Assembly (NCBI GenBank): GCA_934098455.1
Contig: CAKOOU010000008.1
Coordinates: forward strand, 1-38,514
DNA from: an uncultured Bacilli bacterium
GTDB taxonomy: Bacteria > Bacillota_I > Bacilli_A > RF39 > UBA660
Length of the DNA: 38,514 nucleotides
Direction: 5' to 3'
A program made the position numbers and the translations under genes. Below the pieces are notes generated by a model. That model ran no database searches. It was not told the DNA's origin and saw only the letters and a list, made by a program, of their open reading frames with translations. Below, one piece after another: positions 32,544 to 38,514 of the stretch; the first letter of the stretch is position 1, and each line of letters starts with the position of its first letter.

Positions 32544-34076
32544 TTAATTTAGTAATAACTGTTGACCTATTGTTAGAGAATTATTTATTAGATTATTTAA
32601 TTCTTTTATTTTTTCTACGGTTGTGTTATTATCTTTTGCTATACTCCATAATGTGTCTCCTTTTTTTACTATATATGTATTTGTTATAGATGATGGTATT
32701 TTTATTAATTGGCCTATTGATAATGTATTTGATGTTAAATTATTTAATGATTTTATTTTATCTGGCGTTGTATCATATTTATTTGCGATGCTAAATAATG
32801 TGTCTCTTTCTTTTACAGTGTAAAAATCATAATCTTCAGTAATAAAATCTGATTCACTTTTTCTAATTTTTAAAGTTTGTCCTATTGATAATGTGTTTGA
32901 TGTTAAATTATTCAATTTTTTTAATTCATCAGCTGTTAAATTGTATTTAGAAGCAATACCATAAAGTGTATCACCTTTTTTTACTGTGTAAGTATTTACC
33001 GTATTTTCTTCAGTTGTACCTGGTAATAGAAGTACTTGCCCAATACTAAGTGTATTTGTAGTTAAGTTGTTTAATTTCTTTATATCATCTACTGATACAC
33101 CATATTTTGATGCAATGCCATATAAAGTTTCTCCTTTTGAAATTGTATGAGTATTTGGTAACTCTGTACTTGTCCCTGGTATTTTTAAAATTTGGCCAAT
33201 TGATAAATTGTTAGAAGTTAAATTATTTGTAGTTTTTAATTTATCTACTGTTGTATCATATTTTTTTGCTATAGAATACAATGAATCACCTTTTTTTACC
33301 GTATATGTATTTGATGGAGATGGTGTTGGTGCTGGTATTTCTGTTGTGTAATCATATGTTGGTAATTTAAGCTTTTGTCCAATTGATAATGAATTAGAAG
33401 TTAGATTATTTAACTTTTTCAATTCATTAACATTAGTATTATATTTATTTGCTATACTCCATAATGAGTCTCCTTTTTTTACAGTATAGTATCCAGTTTG
33501 TTCATATGGAATATTTTCGTAATCTAACACCGCTTCTATAACAGCTTCAGCATAATCTTTGTAGTTATTTTTTAATTTTTCGGCATCTTTTGTATTATCT
33601 AAAAATCCATATTCTACTATTACTGTTTCTGCATTTGGAGTATTTCTTAACATATAATAATAGTCTTTTGATGTATCACTTGGTAATCTACGTTGATAAT
33701 ATTTTCTTACTAATTGTCCTTTTTCTGAAAGTGCATTTAATATTTTACTAGCAAGTTTGTCATTGTTTCTAAGAGCATAAATTACTTCAGCACCCTCGGC
33801 ACCTCCTGCATTTATGTGATTAGATATAATTAATACATCTTTATCATTTCCAAATTTTGATAAAGCTACACCAGGTCTATCATCACTAGTCAAAGTTATA
33901 TCATTATCTCGAGTTAACGCAACTGGAATACCTAGCTCTTTAAATCTATCATACATATATTTACTAATTTCTAAAGTTAAATTTTTCTCAATTATACCAT
34001 TACCTGAAGCTCCTTGATCTTCTCCACCATGTCCAGCATCAATAACAATACCTTTTAAAGCTCTTGTATAGTTCAT
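32544..34076 (-). CDS. N-acetylmuramoyl-L-alanine amidase with six LysM domains
   Basis: A 510-residue cell-wall hydrolase. Residues 8-190 are an Amidase_3 domain with the zinc ligands in IDAGHGGEDQGA, EKNLTLE and SNHINAGGAEGAE and the catalytic glutamate in VEYGFLDN. Six LysM repeats of about 44 residues follow, each with YTVKKGDSLWSIA near its start and LNNLTSNxLSIGQ near its end, separated by short Pro/Thr/Ser linkers. The domain cleaves the bond between muramic acid and the peptide stem, and LysM binds glycan. ATG 34076 has AGGTGA five bases upstream; the GTG at 34085 lies inside that site. No signal peptide is present, unlike secreted autolysins, so release may need lysis, a holin or a non-classical route. 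Confidence 0.93.
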   Translation of the reverse strand: MNYTRALKGIVIDAGHGGEDQGASGNGIIEKNLTLEISKYMYDRFKELGIPVALTRDNDITLTSDDRPGVALSKFGNDKDVLIISNHINAGGAEGAEVIYALRNNDKLASKILNALSEKGQLVRKYYQRRLPSDTSKDYYYMLRNTPNAETVIVEYGFLDNTKDAEKLKNNYKDYAEAVIEAVLDYENIPYEQTGYYTVKKGDSLWSIANKYNTNVNELKKLNNLTSNSLSIGQKLKLPTYDYTTEIPAPTPSPSNTYTVKKGDSLYSIAKKYDTTVDKLKTTNNLTSNNLSIGQILKIPGTSTELPNTHTISKGETLYGIASKYGVSVDDIKKLNNLTTNTLSIGQVLLLPGTTEENTVNTYTVKKGDTLYGIASKYNLTADELKKLNNLTSNTLSIGQTLKIRKSESDFITEDYDFYTVKERDTLFSIANKYDTTPDKIKSLNNLTSNTLSIGQLIKIPSSITNTYIVKKGDTLWSIAKDNNTTVEKIKELNNLINNSLTIGQQLLLN

Positions 34077-34195
34077 TTTAATCACCTAAAATATTTTATG
34101 TTAAATTACTTATAGTGTGATTTTTTATTTCATTAACAATTAATTACTATTGAAAAATAAAATTATTATAATATTGAATATAAAGAGAAATACTA

Positions 34196-34360
34196 TATAC
34201 GGAAGAAAAATTATCTAAAGCTGATTATGGAATAGTAAAAATAATAGAAGGCAAATTTAAGGTAAGATTTGGATATTAAGATAATGATGAGGATAATAAA
34301 TCAATAATATACTTTGATGATATGTTTGATATTGCAAATTATTACTTAATAAATTATTAG
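34196..34360 (+). pseudogene. Remnant of an unidentified gene with an internal stop
   Basis: One frame reads 27 codons (YTEEKLSKADYGIVKIIEGK and on to FKVRFGY), a TAA at 34277, then 26 more codons (DNDEDNKSIIYFDDMFDIANYYLI) before a TAG. The composition is protein-like on both sides of the stop and no start or ribosome binding site is clear. Family not recognised. It lies directly upstream of the TIR remnant and decays with it. Confidence 0.4.
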
Positions 34361-34380
34361 TAATTTAAATTGCATTAGAT

Positions 34381-34790
34381 TTACACAAAAAAATATTAAT
34401 ACTTGGGTAGATGCTTTTGACATATTGCCAGGTGAATCAATCATAAAAAACAAACGAAGGATTAGAAACATGTGATTACGTTTTGCAATTTTTATCAAAA
34501 AATTCTGCAAAATCAAATTGGTAATAAAAGAGTGGGAATCAATCTTGTGTGATGAAATTAATAGTAATAAAATAAAAATAATACCAATTAAAATAGAAAA
34601 CTGTGAAATACATAAAATATTACAAACAAAAAAATATATCGATTTTAGTAAAAATTATAAAGATGGCTTAAATGAATTAATAGAACAATTAGAAAATATG
34701 AAAAAATGTAAACCCCACACATCTTATTTAACAAAATTTCTTGAAAATTTCACAACACAGTGCTATATTCTAAAAGAAGGATGTGATTAA
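34381..34790 (+). pseudogene. TIR-domain protein remnant with two frameshifts
   Basis: Three successive frames join into one TIR-like domain. TWVDAFDILPGESI (34401-34445) matches the region around the catalytic helix. Then, one base later, TNEGLETCDYVLQFLSKNSAKSNW (34450-34521). Then, after a lost base, VIKEWESILCDEI, IKIIPIKIENCEI, YIDFSKNYKDGLNELIEQL (34521-34690). The first break fits one extra A in an A run; the second fits TGGGTA reduced to TGGTA. TIR domains act as NAD hydrolases in many anti-phage systems. The N-terminal strand with the FISYS-type motif is missing. The last 30 residues, ending at 34790, follow the domain. Confidence 0.6.
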
Positions 34791-34791
34791 A

Positions 34792-35352
34792 ATGCCACAA
34801 TATGATACAGAAAAGGCAATAACAGATACAATAACTAATACAGCAAAATCATTCTCAATATCAGAAGTATGGGTAATAATAAGTATATTACTTGCTGTAA
34901 TAGGAGGAGTATTCTTATTTACTAATTATTTTGGAAAAGACAAAGAAGGAACATACACAGGTTACAAAAAGAAAATATATGATTTTATAAACTTTAAAAC
35001 AACTATTATAGAACCAATATTCAGAGTTTTATATCTAATAGCTGCAATTGCAATAACATTAGCATCATTTTCATATATAACAACAAATTTCTTTGAATTT
35101 ATAGGTACACTAGTATTTGGAAACATATTAGCCCGTCTAACATTTGAACTATTATTATTAGTTCTAAAATTATTCAAAGATGTTTCTGAAATAAAAGATT
35201 CATTAAAAAAACAAAATTCAAAACCAACATTAATGAAAAAAGAAGATAAAAAAAATCCAAAAAAAGATGAAATAAAAAAACCAGAAAAAATTAGTAAAGA
35301 AGAAAAAATCGAAAAAAAGGATAAAGAAGAAACAACCCCAAAAACAATATAA
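34792..35352 (+). CDS. DUF4282-like membrane protein with a charged tail
   Basis: A 186-residue protein. One helix lies at about residues 25-45. A helix pair at about 73-95 and 100-130 has the pattern IIEPIFRVLYLIAAIAI...GNILARLTFELLLLVLKLF, which resembles DUF4282. A tail from about 140 onward is almost only Lys, Glu, Asp and Pro, probably cytoplasmic and unstructured. A GTG at 34783 is open too, but ATG 34792 has AAGGA nine bases before it. It starts directly after the TIR remnant and ends at a two-way terminator. Function unknown. Confidence 0.65.
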   Translation: MPQYDTEKAITDTITNTAKSFSISEVWVIISILLAVIGGVFLFTNYFGKDKEGTYTGYKKKIYDFINFKTTIIEPIFRVLYLIAAIAITLASFSYITTNFFEFIGTLVFGNILARLTFELLLLVLKLFKDVSEIKDSLKKQNSKPTLMKKEDKKNPKKDEIKKPEKISKEEKIEKKDKEETTPKTI

Positions 35353-35353
35353 A

Positions 35354-35391
35354 AAAGAGACTTCTACAACAATATTAAGTCTCTTTTTGTT
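35354..35391. terminator. Bidirectional terminator between convergent genes
   Basis: AAAGAGACTT (35354-35363) pairs with AAGTCTCTTT (35377-35386). A T run follows on the plus strand and an A run precedes it, so it also serves the minus-strand gene ending at 35405. Confidence 0.8.
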
Positions 35392-35404
35392 TTATTATAT
35401 TTTT

Positions 35405-37420
35405 TTATTCTAAAGATTGATTATCCTCACCATTACTAATTGTAGTATTCTCACCTTCATTTTCTCTAGTATTGCTATTTTGACTATCATCTATAGTAGA
35501 ACTATTATTATTCTCATTATTTTCAACATTATTGCTAGTATCATTAACAATTTCTTTATTGTCTTCACTAATACTTACAGTATTTTTTGTTTCTTCAACA
35601 CCATTTTCACTTTTAGAAGATTTAACAACGCTAACAGTAATACTTTTAACTTCACTTACTAATGTACCTTTACTAACACTTTGACTTGTTATAATTCCAT
35701 TTTTATTTTCATCATAACCTTCCATACCCTCGGTAACATAATTTGTATTAACAGTAATACCTCTCGCATTAGCCCAAGTATTTAAGTATTCTAAACTACT
35801 TCCAACAAAACTAGGCAATGCCTCATTTCTCTTAACACTATAATATTGTTTACCAATAACAGGAACTTCGTAAGTATAATTAGCACTAAAATTGAATGTT
35901 TTAATCATAGTAGGTTTTTCTAACCCTAAATTAATTTTCATGGCCTTAACAATTTCATTTAAACTCTCTGGATAATATTGGAAAGTATAAACATTTCCCA
36001 ACCCAGGAATTAACATTGTTAAATCATATCCAGTTAAATAAGTTTTTTCTATATTAATATTAGTATCATTTTCTAAAAGCATCTTTTTACCAACATTATA
36101 TAAATTTAACATTTCATCAGTACTAACATTAGTTTCAATATTTTTGCTAATAGCATCAAGCACTTCATAAAATTTATTAACACTTCTTATATTTTTTACT
36201 TTTTTAGCCATAGCCTCAACAACTAATTGTTGATGTTGAACTCTTTGAAAATCACCAAGAGGTAAAGAATGTCTATGACGAGATAACGCTAACGCTGCTT
36301 CACCATTTAAAGTTTGAACTCCTTTTTTCAAACATATTTCATGTTCTCCAAATTCTCTGTTAGAATCTTGTTCACAAAAATCAACTGGAACATCAACTTC
36401 AATACCATCCAAAGCCTCAACCAAATCAACTACACCTTTAAAATTAATCTTAACATAATAATCTATATCAATACCAGTTAAATCCTTTAAAGTGTTTATA
36501 ACGCAAGTAGTACCACCTGCAGCACTAGAATTTATTTTATTACTTCTCTTACCATTGCAAGCAATAGGAGCGTAAGTATCTCGTGGAATACTAAATACAG
36601 TAGTATTAAGGGTAGTGGGGTTAAAAGTAATCATCATCATAGTATCACCATTAAACGCTTGATTAGCCTTCAAACCATCTACCTCAGAGTCTACACCAAG
36701 TAGTAATATAGTAAATGGTTCAGTTAACTTTTTACCACTACCACTATTTAAACTAATATTTTTTCTCTTTTCTTTATATGTATAAATAATTTTAGTTTCA
36801 TCACCAATATTATTATAATTATCATATCCAGAAAAACTTACAACATAACCACTACTTACCAATATTCCATCAATACTTTTACTATATAAATCACCAAGCA
36901 TTTCCAAATAATTATCATAATATTTAATATCAATTTTATCTAATTTTTTCTTATCAATTAACTTATTTGCAAGTATATTTCCTTCAATATCATTTTCATC
37001 ACTTATCATACCAACAGTAAAACTACTATCATTTTTAAAAGTAGTATCTTTCATAACAACTAAACTACTACTATAAGTAACAACATCTTTATTCATTCTA
37101 TCAACAATATTATACGTTTTATTAAGATAAACACCAAATATTATAAAAATAACACTCACTAAACTAACAAATATACTATTTGCAACATAACTTTTATTCC
37201 TTTTGCTAAATAACAACAATATACTTATAAATAAATATATAAAATAACTTAAATAAATAAATATAAGAAATACAATCCTTAAAACAGTTTCTATATTTTT
37301 TAATAATAGTAACCCCTGACTTATAAAAATAATAGAAACTAAGTATAATATACTAATAATATAAAACATAATCCTAAATTTTTTATCTAATTTTTTAAAT
37401 TTTTTTAATATCTTTTTCAT
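35405..37420 (-). CDS. LytR-CpsA-Psr (LCP) family cell-wall polymer ligase
   Basis: A 671-residue membrane protein. Three helices lie at about 15-38, 43-71 and 78-99. An external domain (about 115-235) with VGMISDENDIEGNILANKL and GILVSSG precedes the LCP domain (about 238-510). The LCP domain shows FTILLLGVDS, GDTMMMITFNP, VFSIPRDTY, KINSSAAGG and the arginine-rich LALSRHRHSLPLGDFQRVQHQQ. LCP enzymes move lipid-linked glycopolymers onto peptidoglycan. Next comes a PASTA-like segment (ALPSFVGSSLEYLNTWANAR ... ITVSVV) and a long Asn/Glu/Ser-rich tail. Length is about twice that of a simple LCP protein. A minus-strand TATAAT (37446-37441) and AGGA precede the start. Confidence 0.92.
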   Translation of the reverse strand: MKKILKKFKKLDKKFRIMFYIISILYLVSIIFISQGLLLLKNIETVLRIVFLIFIYLSYFIYLFISILLLFSKRNKSYVANSIFVSLVSVIFIIFGVYLNKTYNIVDRMNKDVVTYSSSLVVMKDTTFKNDSSFTVGMISDENDIEGNILANKLIDKKKLDKIDIKYYDNYLEMLGDLYSKSIDGILVSSGYVVSFSGYDNYNNIGDETKIIYTYKEKRKNISLNSGSGKKLTEPFTILLLGVDSEVDGLKANQAFNGDTMMMITFNPTTLNTTVFSIPRDTYAPIACNGKRSNKINSSAAGGTTCVINTLKDLTGIDIDYYVKINFKGVVDLVEALDGIEVDVPVDFCEQDSNREFGEHEICLKKGVQTLNGEAALALSRHRHSLPLGDFQRVQHQQLVVEAMAKKVKNIRSVNKFYEVLDAISKNIETNVSTDEMLNLYNVGKKMLLENDTNINIEKTYLTGYDLTMLIPGLGNVYTFQYYPESLNEIVKAMKINLGLEKPTMIKTFNFSANYTYEVPVIGKQYYSVKRNEALPSFVGSSLEYLNTWANARGITVNTNYVTEGMEGYDENKNGIITSQSVSKGTLVSEVKSITVSVVKSSKSENGVEETKNTVSISEDNKEIVNDTSNNVENNENNNSSTIDDSQNSNTRENEGENTTISNGEDNQSLE

Positions 37421-37546
37421 ACCATCATTCCTATTTTCTAATTATACAATAATTTGTAATTAAAGTATAGTACAAAATTTTCTACAAAAAATATAAAAAA
37501 ACACACAAATAGTAAGAAATTATATCTATGTTTATTAAATATATAG

Positions 37547-37552
37547 TATAAT
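37547..37552 (+). promoter_or_regulatory. -10 box for the last gene
   Basis: TATAAT at 37547-37552, with no clear -35; predicted start near 37559, about 30 bases before ATG 37589. It lies back to back with the LCP promoter. Confidence 0.4.
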
Positions 37553-37588
37553 ATACTCATAAGTAAGTTATATGAAAAGAGTGTCATT

Positions 37589-38419
37589 ATGGATATAAAA
37601 ACTGAAGTTGTAGATATAAAAAATATATTTTTAAGTAATCTTAAATCAATTACTATAAACTCATACTTAAAATTAGATAATAATAGTTCCTATTTTAATT
37701 TAATAATGGAAGAAATTAATCAAAGTCAAATTATGAACAATTATAGAAAAATGTTTATAAAATATCTTGAGAAAAAATATAACAGAAACTACAAAAAGAT
37801 AAATATTTACATTATTAAATGTTTCCTAAAAAAATATAAAGTTCTTGAAGTATTAGAAATACCAAATAAATTAGAAGATATGGATATTGATACATGTAGT
37901 TTAATAATTAAACTTGAAGATAATAAATCTATAAACTTAAATGTACCAATAAAATCTAAAGATAATAAAATTAATAGAAGTATAAAAAATTTTTTGACAG
38001 AAATAAAATATGAAATTCTTAAAGCAAAATCTATGGAAGCAATCGATGAATCATTTTTTGATTATTACATGAATAATGAAATTAGTACTTTAGAAATAAA
38101 AGATTCTATTTTTACAAATACAACAGATTTAATCAAAAATGGTAAAAGTAACAAAAAGAATTTATATTACATGTCAAATAAATTAAAAGACACCCAAGAA
38201 AAAGATATTGCAATACTAATAGCAGATGATTTTATTACAGATAATATTGAGAATGTTGAAAAAATATCTTACAAAGATGGCATAAAAATATATTACAAAA
38301 ATGGAAAAACTTTTGAAACAACAAACAATAATTTAATTGAACAATTAAATGCACAAATAACAAAAACTGAAAATACTTTAATAAATAAAAAAATAAAAGT
38401 CAAAAAAAATCCACAATAG
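37589..38419 (+). CDS. Protein of unknown function, 276 residues
   Basis: I do not recognise a family. It is soluble, without signal peptide or membrane helix, rich in Lys, Asn and Ile. The N-terminal 100 residues are predicted helical (YRKMFIKYLEKKYNRNYKKI), the middle has beta strands (CSLIIKLEDNKSINLNVPIK), and the C-terminal third has KISYKDGIKIYYKNGKTFETTNNN before a basic tail. It is transcribed divergently from the LCP gene with a short AAAAGAGTG site. A terminator follows. No sign of truncation. Confidence 0.65.
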   Translation: MDIKTEVVDIKNIFLSNLKSITINSYLKLDNNSSYFNLIMEEINQSQIMNNYRKMFIKYLEKKYNRNYKKINIYIIKCFLKKYKVLEVLEIPNKLEDMDIDTCSLIIKLEDNKSINLNVPIKSKDNKINRSIKNFLTEIKYEILKAKSMEAIDESFFDYYMNNEISTLEIKDSIFTNTTDLIKNGKSNKKNLYYMSNKLKDTQEKDIAILIADDFITDNIENVEKISYKDGIKIYYKNGKTFETTNNNLIEQLNAQITKTENTLINKKIKVKKNPQ

Positions 38420-38448
38420 AAAAGGTACATTAATACCTTCAGACTGTT

Positions 38449-38489
38449 GACAAATAGGTAGAAATTTTACTTATTTGTCTTTTATTTTG
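38449..38489 (+). terminator. Terminator after the last gene
   Basis: GACAAATA (38449-38456) pairs with TATTTGTC (38472-38479), extended by an inner GTA/TAC, then TTTTATTTT. Confidence 0.75.
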
Positions 38490-38514
38490 TAAAAATAATA
38501 AAAGTTTCCAATAT

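Overview
This is a very A+T-rich chromosomal segment. Its genes use standard bacterial signals: AGGAGG-type ribosome binding sites, TTGACA/TATAAT promoters, TGG for tryptophan, and TGA as a stop (cas2, for example, ends in TGA). The mix of TilS-FtsH, Soj/Spo0J-type ParAB, a Bce-type antimicrobial-peptide module, DUF951, a SAM-I riboswitch before metK, and CRISPR-Cas type II-A suggests a low-GC Bacillota of the Bacilli/Erysipelotrichia/RF39 kind, probably gut-associated. That placement is inference.

Layout. Positions 1-59 are the 3' part of a 5S rRNA. A housekeeping block follows: a DUF1846 protein, TsaE, L13-S9 (rplM-rpsI), TilS-FtsH, then an overlapping five-gene run parA-parB-mscS-DUF951-AbgT transporter. 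A second MscS-like protein and a DUF308 membrane protein precede a SAM-I riboswitch and a somewhat divergent metK. Between metK and the next operon lies an unannotated locus: a 27-residue hydrophobic peptide gene on the minus strand, converging on a promoter-to-terminator small RNA on the plus strand. It has the layout of a type I toxin-antitoxin pair.

From 14.1 to 18.9 kb is a complete Bce-type module: response regulator, short-loop histidine kinase, ABC ATPase and FtsX-like permease. Both of its promoters carry a TTACA-N4-TGTA(A/G) inverted repeat. From 19 to 24.7 kb are small accessory genes: a TfoX-N protein, an XRE regulator with a membrane anchor, a GNAT-YoaP acetyltransferase, unknown proteins, a frameshifted tandem-repeat membrane protein and a SWIM zinc-finger protein.

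From 24.7 to 32.06 kb is a complete type II-A CRISPR-Cas locus: tracrRNA on the minus strand, cas9-cas1-cas2-csn2, a leader and an array of 18 repeats and 17 spacers. The tracrRNA gene lies wholly inside the cas9 5' leader, and its -35 box abuts the cas9 start codon. Three of the 17 spacers contain only A and T and resemble one another. After the array come a small ORF, a six-LysM amidase on the minus strand, remnants of a TIR-domain gene, a DUF4282-like membrane protein, an LCP-family cell-wall ligase on the minus strand and an unknown protein.

The genome is compact: several promoters sit within or directly after the preceding terminator and give predicted leaders of only about 10-14 nt. All calls come from reading the sequence; no searches were run.
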